This document shows, piece by piece, positions 48,237 to 59,677 of a stretch of 64,000 bases of DNA. Position 1 is the first letter of the stretch; the number at the start of each line of letters is the position of its first letter. The DNA lies in the NCBI GenBank assembly GCA_003024785.1, contig PUQB01000525.1, forward strand, positions 77,071-141,070, given 5' to 3'. Source of the DNA: Selaginella tamariscina. Taxonomy: Eukaryota > Streptophyta > Lycopodiopsida > Selaginellales > Selaginellaceae. Under the pieces are notes generated by a model. The model made no database searches. It was given only the letters and a program-made list of their open reading frames with translations, and was not told the origin of the DNA. Position numbers and translations under genes: made by a program.

Positions 48237-51200
48237 ATGGCCAGAGTTACCTATGAAGGCATTGACAAAGATTTCCCAGTCGATGAAGATGGAAATGCTT
48301 TTGTGTTTGAACATGATCTTCACATTGCTTTCAACATTCCTTGTTGGTTCAGTATACATGTGGTTCAATTGATGTCAGTTTCTGCGAGTTCTGGAGAAGA
48401 TGTGGAGTTGTTACCAGAAGGCAATGCATCAAACCAGTTTGTCTTTTACACATTGTGCCCGGCAAAGGGCCCGTTGTTCAGGTTGCGGACAGAGGAGCGT
48501 GAGGAATCCATGCTGGTGTGTCTTCTAAGAGCAGACAAATGTAGGATAGGGAAGGATCTCATTGGTTCGTCTGAAGTTAAACGAGTCTCTGAACTACCGC
48601 AGATATACAATGGAAATGTCATTTTCGAACTTCCCCCTAAGACAGAAAGCACAGAGAAGTACTCGGGGATGAATCGCAAGGATGGCTGCTACCATTGGAC
48701 ACACCCGAGCACAACACACTGGCATGTTCCGGCGCGAGTCAGTCGAAGTTCATGTGTCGGCATCTCCAATGCATCAATCCTACTGCCCCTACTTGGCTTT
48801 TGAGAAGAAAGCAAATGAATGTCACTTCAAGGGTGCTGTGGAGAAGGCAAAGACAACTGAGACAGGCAAAGTAATAGGCATAAAATGTAAGCATTGTGGA
48901 GAGGAGCCATTGCTGGTGCACACTTGTCCGGCTTATGTGTACTACATTCTGCCAGACGACATTTCTTTTACAAGGTTGTTCATTCACAGAGGTGTTCATC
49001 AGCATCCAGTCAGCCCCTCCAGTGTCAGCTTCAAACGTTCAGCGAGCCAGATCTAGTGTCAGCAACGTGGTAAAGAGCAGTCCGCGAACCAATCAACGAG
49101 TGATTGAGTTTCAAGCCGCGCGTGAGCTCATCTTTGAAGAACTTTTCAAGGAAGAAGGAGAAGTCTCGTACACTGGTTTACTCTCAAAACTTGAACCTCT
49201 AACAAACCATCGAAGGTATTTTTTTTTAGATCTCTACACACTGACGTGACCTTTTCTTTAGGACTCGGGACTGGATTACACAATCAAGACAGAAGGAGAC
49301 ACACTTTAGAGAGGGTTACGAGGGTCTTCTGGAGCTGAAGACAAAGCTGCCAATACCTTTCATTCACGTCATACATGTTCCAGGGATGGAACTGCATGGT
49401 GCTGAGGAGCAGCCTCTGATCTTCAAAATGACAGTTGAGGGACCGGGTTCAGGAGTTGAGTACATCAGAAGGTGTCAAAGTGGAGGAGACCTTCATGATC
49501 AATGGGTTGTTCTGGACCACACGCACCGCATACCAGACTGGGCGACAATTGGAATACACCTTTATGACCCATTGTAAGTTGTAAAACTCTTCATAACACT
49601 TTCTAATCTTCGTTATCTAACGCTCTCTTGCAGTGTCAGATCCATGGTGACTATAGCTTACGCAGATATGTGCCGCGAAGATAATGTTGCAGTGCTGAAG
49701 TTCTTGAACACAATGCTAGAGGTTTGTAAGAAGCAGGGTTTGGAGAATGTCAACTTTGCTGGTTTCATGTCGGATGAGGCTGGAGCGATATGGATAGCCT
49801 TGCGCCAAGTATTCAACAACGGAGCAAAGATGAAAGGGAGGGAAAGAAGCTGTCTGTTTCACTTTATGCAATCCGTGCGTCAGGTGACAAAGAAATGGAT
49901 CGCAGAAGAACATCGCGAAGAACACATGAAGCTTGCTCGTGCCTGGCCTGCAGCACTGAATGAACAATCTAAGAAAGAACAACTGGCAATTCTCGAGTCT
50001 TTTGGGAAGGACGAGCGTCAAACATTCGAGCTTTGAAGACATGGCTGTCTTGGTGGATCAGGCATGAGGACCACATCTCCATGGCGGAACTGGGAGACAT
50101 GACAGAAGAAGGACTCGCGAGCGTTCCAACTACAAACAATGCTGAAGTGATTCACACGAGAGCAAGAAGAGCAAGATTGGCCAAAAGAGTACCACTGCTG
50201 GAGGCGACAATGTTAGACCTCACCGATGCAGTTATGCAGAGTGCGAAGGTGAAAGCGGCAATAGAAGGGAGGTATACAGGGTCAGGGCCTTCGAAGGAAA
50301 CTCTGTTGAAACGAGTGCAACGCAAACTCTCTGAGGGGAAAAGTGTATCTCCATCAACAATTATTAATCTGGTGGAAGGCGAGGAACACTTGACCAGCCC
50401 GGAGTTCACGAGTACCACTAACGTTCGAGTGCAAACTGTTAGGAGAACAGTCACAGGAACAGAACAGTCTGATGCTCGACGTTCACACAGACATGATGTA
50501 GAGTACACAGAGCGGGTGGTCCAAAACAACAGGAGAAAGAGGTTAAGGTTCGAAGAGGTTTCGGAGAGAGAGATTGCTCAAACAGAGTGGGCCATCAGAC
50601 GAATCGGAGCATCCAGTAAGGTTAAGTGTTTGGGGATGAATCAGGAAGGAACTGCTCTGTGTGGAAAACCAATCGGTTATCCAAGCAGAGTGCCAGCACC
50701 AGGATTCTATGGAAAACGAATGTACATTGATGCCTTGGGGAATGAGGAGTATGTACAACAGATGATGTGGTTCTGCCCAAAAGATTCAGGGTGTTTCACG
50801 CGGCCAAACGGCAAAATTCTTCGGTCACGAATTCCAACACCACCAACGGTTTGGCCTGTGCTCAAGGAAACGAAGCTGACAAGTGAGGAGGTCAGAGAAC
50901 TACAGGATGCAGGCTTTGTTCTGGAAGGTTTACAGGGGATGGCAGGAAGAGTAGATGAGGGTCAGAAGGACAAAACACCATCGCCACCACGTGGAGCTGG
51001 ATCTACAACAATTCCACCTTTCGAAGGACGTATGGTTCGGACTCCAACAAAAATGTCTAAGGAACAAGAGAAGAATTTCCGCAAGGCCAAGACGTTTTTA
51101 GGTTGTGTGCGAAATGTTGAAGTGACAGCTAGAGGACGGAAGGAGGCTTTCGTTGTGTCGGCAGGAAATGACTCTGCAAAGGTGACTATTAATACTTATC

Positions 51201-51400
51201 CTTCATGCAGTTGTTCTACATTTCAGAAGAGCAAAAGTTGGAGCCCATGTGTACACATGTACTTCGTCTATAGCCGTGTGCTTGGCTTGAACCCGGAAGT
51301 CACATATTTTCTACAAAGGCGATCGCTCAGTGACATGGAGGTCCACCGTTTGCTGGTGAATTGCAACAGAGTTCATGACCCACCGGTGCTACAAGGATAA
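48237..51400 (+). pseudogene. MULE-type transposase with SWIM zinc finger (element B)
   Basis: Start ATG at 48237 (MARVTYEGIDKDFPVDEDGN). A Cys/His-rich N-terminal part resembles FLYWCH/WRKY-like MULE domains (KCKHCGEEPLLVHTC, then FIHRGVHQHPV, about 48885-49010). The catalytic region begins after intron 49216-49261 with WVVLDHTHRIPDW (about 49502-49540). Intron 49574-49633 follows, then GFMSDEAGAIW (about 49760-49795) and CLFHFMQSVRQ (about 49850-49882), the C..H hallmark near the end of MULE catalytic cores. The C-terminus has the SWIM finger CSCSTFQKSKSWSPCVHMYF (51206-51268). One-base breaks lie near 48730, 49010 and 50025. The two Asp boxes are intact and the third acidic residue is not assigned. 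The gene is divergent from the ParB-methyltransferase gene, with the 137-bp array between them. Stop at 51398-51400. Confidence 0.78.
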
Positions 51401-51434
51401 ATGGTTTAGGGTTTAGGATAATGTTTTATTAAGC

Positions 51435-51593
51435 CAGTCGGCATATATTAACCAGTCGGCATATTAAAAAAACTTATATATTCTAGAATATTCTTGAGAA
51501 TATTCTAGAATATGCTAGAATAACCCTAGAATATCCGCGAATATACTAGAATAATATGAAGCCTCCTGAGCCGGAGCTCCTTTTCGCCGAGAC
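51435..51593. repeat. Right subterminal CAGTCGGCA motifs and GAATATTC cluster of element B
   Basis: Two CAGTCGGCA motifs in direct orientation (near 51436 and 51453), then TTCTAGAATATTCTTGAGAA-type alternating GAA/TTC blocks and further AGAATA units to 51560. This mirrors the left end. Confidence 0.75.
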
Positions 51594-52008
51594 CCTTTTA
51601 AAATGTAAAGTTAATACACTTTTCTCTAAGGTAGCAATTACGGTTTAATTATGTGTGTATCTATAATTTTTTCCCACCTCCTAAATAGACTAATATTAAA
51701 TAAACATACACAGCTATAATAGTTTATGTGAAGACTCTCCGTTTCACAACTTATTGTTAATTTTGGACTGGAACTCCTGTGGAGCATTCCCTAGACTAAT
51801 CCATGAATCCTTGGCACCGGGGATTTATGTGGAAATGAAATTCCTTATATGTTTATAGCAGTGCAATGAGGCGCAGTCATTTTGACTTAAACTCAAAATT
51901 AACATTTATCATGATTAATTAAGATTAACTTAATTGGATGGCATATGTTAATGATTTCACGTTATAATTGTTAATTAGATTCATAGCATATAATTTATAT
52001 AACTTAAT
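51594..52008. other. Intergenic, no gene seen
   Basis: AT-rich sequence right of element B without coding signals. Confidence 0.5.
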
Positions 52009-53790
52009 TTGAAAGCAAATTTGACAGTAAATCACTGTTTGCAATCAATAATTCTTGCATCTCATTTCACTGGTTTATACATGCATTTCATAGCAAGGGC
52101 TAGAGAAGTATCGAGCAATATAGACATGGAAGAATCGTCACGGGACGAGGAAATAGAGAAATGCATACTTGAAGGTCTCAAGTATCTACACGAATGAGAG
52201 AGAGAACATACAACCAAATGGGGATACATATGAACCGCTTGTTACGTGGTTTCTTGAGAATGAGAAAACTCTGAGTTTGATGAGATTGTGGAGTGGATTA
52301 AGGACGATGGGTTTGCTTGCTATCTAGCCTGTTCAAGAGCTTCGGTACACTTGGGAGGCATAAGATGCTGAGTATTACTTCAATCTAGTAGGTACTCATG
52401 TACATCATATTCATATTTTATACATACTGATATACATATGCACACATGTATCATTAAGTATGTAGTCTCACTTTATTATCTATATTATATATTATCAAGA
52501 TGTCTAATATGTATGCAAGCTATCTGTATACAAAGAATACATTCACATATGTAGGTATTATCACACTTAATATTGGTAACTTACTAACAGGTGTTACTGA
52601 GGAACTTTTGACCGAGTATTTGATGCATACGTGCAAGGCATTGTTTATCAATGAAAAGGTGAATCTCTCTCTCTCTCTCTCTCTCTCACTCACACACACA
52701 CAAACACACACACACACACTTACTTCCAGGTTGACGAAGCTTTCAAGGTGTTTAGATGTGCTACAAAAGTTTGAAGTGAAGCCTGCTTACACTGCTTATA
52801 CCATTCTTGTTAACCTTGCATGCAAAGCAGGACAAGTAAGTTCTTCTATTTTTTCATCTTATTATTATATATGTAACATTAATACAAAGTTTTGATTCAT
52901 TACATCTTTACTTTTAATTAAGTTTTATTTTTCTGACTTAAGCTTTTCTACATTGTAGATACACAATGCATTGGATCTAATTCAGGAAATGCATGAAAAG
53001 AATATGCATTTGCCTTCGAGCTCTTTCACCCTCTTTGATAGCCTTCGCACATTGCTCGCAACCACAAGGAATAATATATATAAAGTTTATACACACAAAA
53101 GAGTACAAGTGTGCGTGCGTGTTTATTTTATGTCTATGTATATGTTATGTAATAATAAAATTAATAAAGGACCTTCGTTGGCAGGTGTTTGAGCTGTTCG
53201 CAGCTATGCGGAGGATGGGTGTGCTCATTCGAGGCTTACAACTATCTTATTCGTTCTTATATGAGTAAAGTCTGATCGTCAACATGTTGTTATTTGTTTG
53301 TAATGTTACACTTAATTGTCGTTATGTTATTCATATTATGGTAGACAAGATGTTCAATATACTTGAAGAAATGAAGGATTTGTGTTTGGAACATACAACA
53401 GAAACATATAATGCTGTTATTCAGGCTTTGGGGAACGCTGTAGTTTATGTGTGTGTGCACGCGGGTGCGTTTTATGTGTATTGTGTATGTTTATAACACC
53501 CATACGGCCACACACTGCATATATTACTAGTTCTATTTCTTTGCACACATCTATTATATCTTGTATGACACGCTAATAGACGATACCTATACGTGAAGAG
53601 TTCCATACGTGTCACAGCGCGTGCGGGCCGTGTGTGTGTGTGTGTGAGAGAGAGGTGGGGAGGAGGGGAGAGGGAGAGGGAGAGGGAAGAGAGAGGAGAG
53701 AGAGGAGAGAGAGACTGACATTATTTTGGATACGCAGAAGCAATTTTCACGAGCACTTGCTGTACTCCGTGATGGAAAATGATAATGTGC
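52009..53790 (+). pseudogene. Decayed P-class PPR gene with several introns
   Basis: Exon-like pieces on the plus strand carry PPR helices: KVDEAFKVF then FEVKPAYTAYTILVNLACKA (about 52730-52835), IHNALDLIQEMHEKNMHLPS (about 52958-53020), KVFELFAAMRRMGV (about 53183-53225), MFNILEEMKDLCLEHTTET (about 53350-53405) with YNAVIQALGN, and KQFSRALAVLRDG (about 53738-53777). The spacing and V-x-P-x-x-x-T-Y style indicate 35-residue P motifs, a family of organelle RNA-binding proteins. Intervening introns contain (CT)n/(CA)n at about 52663-52715 and a GA-rich run at 53640-53715. Frame breaks and missing repeats argue that it is broken. Confidence 0.6.
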
Positions 53791-54007
53791 TCCAGATGCC
53801 GGGACAATGTTAGACTCATTTTTGCCATCCCAGACTCATTAATCTTTCGAATTAATCAGTTTGTTAACCGGGATTTATATGGAATACTATGGGTATATTC
53901 TATACGTAGTAATGCGCTACTGTGCAGCGTGTGTACGGCGGCGGCCACGTAAATTAGTCTCACGGTATTTATGCAAGTTGCAATATATAATATATTATAT
54001 AAGGGTC
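53791..54007. other. Intergenic, no gene seen
   Basis: No coding or repeat signal beyond AT-rich pieces. Confidence 0.5.
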
Positions 54008-54480
54008 ATTTCACCCACACTTAGCAGTCAAATCCTTAATCATAACTTTCATTAATTAGCCGGAAATATATAATTACTATGCCAAAAATATGTAATAAAT
54101 AAAATTAAGGGACGGTAAAGAAGGGGGAGGGGTCATTTAGCATCCCTTAACTTACCGTCCGACATTATTTATTATATATTTCCGGTGCATTAATGAAGGC
54201 CATGCTTATGGTTTGACTGCTAGTGTGTGGTCATTTCGCACCACACTTAGCAGTCAACCTTAAGCGTGGCCTTCATTAATGCAGCGAATATATAATTACT
54301 GTGGAAATATGTACTAAATAAAATTAAGAGATGCTAAGGAGGAGGAGGGTCGTTTAGCGTCCCTTAACTTACCGTCCGGCATTATTTATTAATATTTCCG
54401 GCTGCATTAATTAAGCCATGCTTAAGGGTTTGACTGCTAAGTGTGGTGCACCACACTTAGCAGTCAAACCCTTAAGCATG
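54008..54480. mobile_element. Tandem fold-back MITEs (two units plus a partial third)
   Basis: Each unit of about 215-225 bp starts CACACTTAGCAGTCAA, runs through ATTAATGCAGC/GGAAATATATAATTAC and AAATTAAGGGACGGTAA, then the reverse complement TTAACTTACCGTCC, AATATTTCCGG, CATTAAT and finally TTTGACTGCTAAGTGTGG. The whole unit is therefore an inverted repeat. Two units are joined head to tail at about 54232-54245, and a third begins at about 54449 before ending at CCCTTAAGCATG. No coding capacity. Confidence 0.83.
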
Positions 54481-55982
54481 AGACACATTAAAGTTCACAC
54501 TTATAACATGTTTAACGAATATTCCTTTTAAGATTAATCTGGAATATTTGAGCCAACACTTTATGAAAATTTGCAGAATATTCAGAGGAGATTTTAAAAT
54601 ATTCTATGCCCGAGCCTCTTTTTGGTGGGACGCCTGTAAGATTGCATGCTTAATCTTGACCCCAACGTAGCTACCTAGATCTCTATGTCTTTAGCACATC
54701 CTCCTTGGTTGTTATTGTCCCAGTGTCAGGGAATAGCAGGGAATGCAACTCCGACACTGAAGAAATTGAATCCTTGACACTAGTCACGGTACGTGATAGA
54801 AACATTGGTATCACTTAAACTGTCACTCCATTTGACATGTTCATCTTTGCTAATATTGCTCAATTAATGAAGCAACATATATAGTCCACTGCTTGTTGAT
54901 CCCATTATTTTCATTCTTAATGCATTCGATGTGCATCTAGACTAGAATCTATTTCCAGCTCCATCCATGATGCCATTAACCCCCATGTATTGCATCTAAG
55001 ACTTCTCCACGAGCCAAAGTCCTGAAGATCAAAATCCATGTTGCTAGAGACTCCGGATTTGATAGCAAATTAGAAATAAAGAAAAATTATCTAATTAAGA
55101 AGGGTGTTAAAACTCACCCACCACCGATTATGTAAAAATAAAAAATCTAGCTCTAACCCTAGCCTGGATTTGTGAATGTTGGCCTAGAATTGGGAAAGCA
55201 ACATTGCCACATGGCACATTAGACTTTAGTCTCTATAATTTAAGGTCCGAAGCGAGGTTTAGTATGGACTAGGATAATTTAAATACTAGAGATGATGTAT
55301 TAATTGGTGACCTATTTGTTAAATAATGCATTCCAGAATATGCTTTGATGCTAATTAAAATTTGTGACACACATTTTCAGCAAGAGACAAAGGTTTTCAA
55401 CAAGAGACAAAACCAGCGTTGAAGTCTAATATGTTTGAGGCACATTTTTCCTGCTCCAACAAAATGTCACCACTATCATGTTAATTAATTTCTATAATAA
55501 CACACCTTCTAATGATTGCCTTGGATATGTCTCAATTTATGTGTCTGAGTACTGATGTATTATTGGAATCTTTGCACAAAATATTCCACAATATGAAAGC
55601 TTAGCTGAATAAGTTGTCTGCCTTAGCATAATTATAGATAAACAAAGTGAAATAAAATTTATTTCATATTTTAATTCTAGCAATAGCCATTATTTTAAAA
55701 TGTAAAATATTGTTGTTATTATTTATTAAATTGTGTTGGAAATTAGAATAAAACAGAATGAAATAATATAATTAATTAATTATATTAATAATAAATTATT
55801 GAAATGAAATAAATCAAATAAACAAATGCTAACATGATATGATTCAAGTTATTATAGACTTTTATATATTATTTATTTAAAGTAAAGGTTGATGCGAGAA
55901 AGTCCGTAGGTTACAAGTTACTATGACAGGACGGGACCAAGCTATACGGAAGTTCTTACACCAAGACGTTTAGGGAATTGCA
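54481..55982. other. Intergenic stretch, no gene recognised
   Basis: AT-rich. A GAATATTCC and GGAATATT cluster at 54517-54605 is followed by GCCCGAGCCTCTTTTTGG, which loosely resembles the end sequences of element B and may be a small related relic. Nothing else stands out. Confidence 0.45.
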
Positions 55983-58020
55983 ATGGGTAGAATAGCACTT
56001 TGCATTTTATACATCTTTATTACATTCTTCTCTTCTCAATGCAGCGGCACAAGAAGAATTGCAACCGGACATGCTCCCAGATACAAAACCAGGACTTGTC
56101 ATTCCCAACGGAGGAAATACAACTGAAGGTAGTCAATTTCAGCAGAATCTCAATACCGTCTGCGATTTCTCTATAACAATACACCTGCCAATGGTTATGC
56201 AACTTGCCTTGGGTACGGTGACCCTTCAAATACAGCTTATGCTCACGCTGGCTGTTACAAAAATTCTAACCAAAACACATGTGGAGAGTGTGTCAAAAAT
56301 GCTTATACATTTATTGATAACGCTTTTCCACTAACTGTTGGTGCTCGTACTTGGATAAATGATACCAACTCCCGTTGCTACTTGAAGATTTGAAAATTAC
56401 AACTTCACCCAAGACTTCGTCTCGTCAGGTAATTTACCAGGGTCGTGTGTGTGCTGTGCGTGTTTGTGTGTGATGCACAAGTACATAAACTCATGACTAT
56501 CCAGGTACTCTGGGCGTGACAGGTCCAAACACTTCAATAGCCGCAACACCAACTCCTACTGCTGCTCTTTCACCTCCAGCTCAAGGTCAATATGACAAAT
56601 GAGCACCGTTTTACAACATTTCAAAATTTTCTTTTCCCAGGAGGCGGGCCCTCTGCACCAATAGGAGGCGCTATAGTTCTGGTGGTACTGTGCATTATTG
56701 TGTTAATTTGTTTCCTCACAAAGAGGAAACAGATTTCTAAGTACCAAGGCCATGTTGAACTTGAAGCCAGTATCGAAGGACCTGTTGTTTTCTCATATCA
56801 TGAATTGAGTGTAGCGACAAATGATTTCAATGAGCAGAGAAAGCTTGGTCGAGGTGGATTTGGAACGGTTTATAAGGTGTGTGCGCGTGTGCGTGTGTGT
56901 ATCCGATAAAAAGACTATGGCAGGCTGTTTTTCCAAATGGAGACCAACTAGCCGTGAAGAAACTATCAATGCAATCTAATCAAGGAAAGAACGAGTTTAT
57001 AAACGAAATAAACATTATCACAAGTATCCAACATAGACACCTAGCAAGGCTGAAGGGATACTGCGTAGAGGAAGCAAAGACTGCTGGTTTACGAGTTCTT
57101 TGAAAACGGTAGCCTTGACCAAGCATATATGGTACATTTCTCTATAGAGGTGCGGTTGTACAGTACATATGAACTCGGTTATATATGCAGGTTCACAACG
57201 AGATTTGGTTTTGGACTGGAGTTCTGGGTATCAAATTGCACTTGGTGTTGCTCGAGGGCTTGCCTATCTACATGAAGAATCACATATACAGATTATTCAC
57301 CGAGATATTAAAGCTAGCAACATTCTGTTGGGCAATAACTTACAGCCGAAGATCTCGGATTTCGGACTATCAAAGCTCTTTGATGACGCTGTAGGTCTCG
57401 CTACAAGCACAAGGGTGGCTGGTACTGTGTAAGTAATAACTTGGAAAAATATTGCATGTGTTAAGCTTTGGCTGAATGACAGTGGGTATCTCGCACCAGA
57501 GTATGCAACACAAGGACGTCTAACATCTAAAGCTGATGTATTCAGCTTTGGAGTTCTTGTTCTAGAGATTGTAAGCGGCAGAAGATGCATGGAATCCAAC
57601 CTTACCACCTCAGCAAGAGATTCTTCTACTCTGGGTATTTATATATATATATATATAAGACGTTGATATATATAATTAAGACGTTGATATATAACACTTG
57701 CGGCACAGACCTGGAACCTCTACAACTCTGGGAGACTGAGAGAGCTTGTGGATAAACGATTAGGCAATAACTACAATGAAGAAGAGGTGGATAGGTTGAT
57801 CAGAGTAGCAATGTTATGTACACAAGAGCTTGAGGAAAACCGGCCAACAATGAGCGGTGTTGTGGCAATGCTACTGAGATACCTCGAACTCGGACCTCTC
57901 CCACAAAAGGGCCCAAGCTATTATGGGCAAATCGTAACTACACTTCGAAATACATCTTCAAGACCCATCCCTTACTCGAACTTCACTGAGAGCCCTGTGA
58001 CAGTCCTAGAGGCTCGCTAA
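55983..58020 (+). pseudogene. Gnk2/CRK-type receptor-like kinase, copy 1, frame-broken
   Basis: Starts MGRIALCILYIFITFFSS, a probable signal peptide. One Gnk2-type extracellular domain follows in shifted frames (GSQFQQNLNTV; GDPSNTAYAHAGCYKNS and CGECVKNAYTFID; about 56130-56350). A Thr/Pro-rich stalk and a membrane span ([19 protein letters not shown], about 56660-56720) lead into the kinase: [28 protein letters not shown] (about 57290-57330), [33 protein letters not shown], and the C-lobe to VTVLEAR. At least four short introns are visible (for example 57429-57482 and one beginning GTATTTATATATAT near 57639). A frame break near 57075, between GYCVE and RLLVYEFF, and others in the ectodomain make it non-functional as read. 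All catalytic kinase motifs are nevertheless conserved. Confidence 0.82.
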
Positions 58021-58465
58021 AAGATATGTTAATCATGTTTAAGTGCCTTATCTTTAACCTATGTGTAAGTGCCTTATACTTCATGATATTCGAGAGGAGC
58101 ACATACCTAGTACCAAGGCTGGGTTCAAGCTCTCGCGTACATTCACCACGCTCTACATCTTTGTTGGTAGAGCATGCACTGAGCAAGGATGTCCATGCAC
58201 TTCTGCTTGGATAGAAGGGCATTCCATTAAGTAGATCCTCAGACTGCTCTAGCAAGCCACCAGCCCTATGATCTGCAGTTGCCTCCACGAAATGATCACT
58301 AATCATGCTCCTGAACCATCTTCCACCTTCTTCCACACGTTCAAGTCACTCCATGCCCCAGAAACGACACCTCGTCCTCCTTTCAGAGCCATGTATTGAA
58401 ACATAACTCTTGCATTCTCGTCTTGCCCCTTCTGGGCCTGTGCTGCTACAACTGCGGTCCAAGAT
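56520..58465 (+). repeat. Left arm of the large inverted duplication
   Basis: Nearly identical in reverse complement to 62055-64000. It covers the kinase from its stalk to the stop, plus the convergent 3' tail of a PPR gene. Both arms measure about 1.95 kb in the window. The right arm runs off the edge, so the true arm length is longer. Confidence 0.88.
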
Positions 58466-59160
58466 GATTTGTTCTTCTCTGGAATCTGCTCAAAAATTTC
58501 CTTCACTTTCTCAATATCCCCAGCTTGGGCGGATGCATTTATCATGGTGTTCCATGATGCCCTGTCTCTGTTAGGCATTGAACCGAATATCTCCTCCGTG
58601 GTCAAATGCCCATATTGGGCATAGGTTGTAAGAAACGTGTTCCACCCCGATAAGGTATCTTCTCAAAGACTTCTTTGGCTTCATCCGGTAGCATTCATTG
58701 CACACGCTTGCATCATAACGTTCCACGAGACCTCATTTCGATCCGGCATTTCAAAGAACAAGATGCCCGGTGTTGGGCACATAACGCGATCAGAGAAGTC
58801 CAGGTTACAACATCTTTCTCAGGAACAAACGAAGTGACTCCTCAATGTGACCCCTCTCACCATACCCTGAATCATCACGTTCCAGGATATCTTGTTGCAC
58901 TTGGGCATTTTCTCAAGCACGATTCTTCCTTTCTCTGGATGCCCGTAGGGCACACATCGTCAAGATCGCATACTGTAAAGAAATGCCAAGCTTCGTGCAT
59001 ATGCCCGTTGTGGGCATATGCAGCAGCTGATAACCCAATACCTATCACAAGGCGTCTAGCAACTACAGCATTTTCTTCTTCCTCGGCTTTTGCTCTCTCA
59101 TCCTGTTCTTGCAGGTTTGCCTCTGTCAATCCCCATCGATCGGCCCCTGCAAACATACAT
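58000..59160 (-). pseudogene. PPR relic convergent with the kinase, left copy
   Basis: Minus-strand PPR S-type motifs in broken frames: AAAYAHNGHMHEAWHFF (about 58985-59035), KCNKISWNVMIQGM (about 58855-58900), MPDRNEVSWNVMMQACA (about 58700-58750), NRDRASWNTMINASAQAGDI (about 58510-58575), SWTAVVAAQAQKGQDENARV (about 58400-58460), GGRWFRSMISDHF (about 58290-58330) and RYVLLSNI near 58110. The tail runs into antisense of the kinase stop. The portion up to 58465 is duplicated at 62055-62530. Confidence 0.75.
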
Positions 59161-59500
59161 TTTCACCTCTTGCACAACTGCCTGTACTCAATGCATTACA
59201 CACAAAGATGGTTGAATGCATTTCAGTATCAGAGCAAACCTATTGTCTTTCTATATCCTGTTCCATCAATGCGTTTCCCTGGAACTCGTGGTTTTGTTTC
59301 GGCAGGTCGACTTCTTTTCTCGCTGCAAGCTCTTGTCTTAGCGCCTGGGCTTCAGCTTCTGCAGCAGCAAGCTGACCGCAAACATTGTTGCACAGACCGT
59401 CAATGAAAATTATCCGCAAGTTCATCTTTCTCTGAATCCAACGCAATTGCTCTGACTAGACACTGTTGCCTTCTTCGAAGTCTGCCCCATCTTAATCCCA
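59020..59500 (-). pseudogene. Unrecognised coiled-coil fragment
   Basis: Minus-strand segments ALDSEKDELADNF, then QLAAAEAEAQALRQELAARK (about 59310-59370) and LQEQDERAKAEEEENAVVAR (about 59050-59110), separated by an intron-like stretch, are Ala/Glu/Arg-rich with heptad character. MGQTSKKATV near 59490 may be the start. I do not recognise the family. It abuts the PPR relic and may be a captured exon or a neighbouring gene remnant. Confidence 0.4.
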
Positions 59501-59677
59501 AGCATACCACGCCACACGGTTTTATCGTACTCGCCTTAATACTTAATATATTTCTAAACTGTCACTTGCTTGTCTATGCACCCTGCATGTGTCAATATGA
59601 TCTCAGTATCACAGGTCAATGAGGGATGAGATGGGGAATTGTTGGTTTGATACAACACTCAAAAACGGGCATTTGCA

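Larger units (their letters stand above)
43280..51593. mobile_element. Element B: MULE-type DNA transposon with a ParB-methyltransferase gene (ends approximate)
   Basis: Contains a ParB-methyltransferase gene (minus), a central 137-bp repeat array and a MULE/SWIM transposase gene (plus). Both ends have clusters of GAATATTC (43331-43365; 51476-51545) and copies of CAGTCGGCA (near 43390; near 51436 and 51453), the 9-mer of the central array. Weak terminal inverted similarity exists between GTGTCGCCATTTGGAGGC (about 43282) and the reverse complement of the right end GTCTCGGCGAAAAGGAGC (about 51593), then CAGGAGGC in both. I found no convincing target duplication, so the limits are estimates. Confidence 0.68.

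Noticed and set aside
43280-51593. A defined 8-11 bp target duplication for element B
   Set aside because: Comparing flanks of the proposed ends (CAGCCAGGA against CCTTTTAAA) gave no match, so the ends remain approximate.
58637-59406. Long plus-strand frames over the left PPR relic
   Set aside because: They are antisense to minus-strand PPR motifs and encode nothing recognisable.
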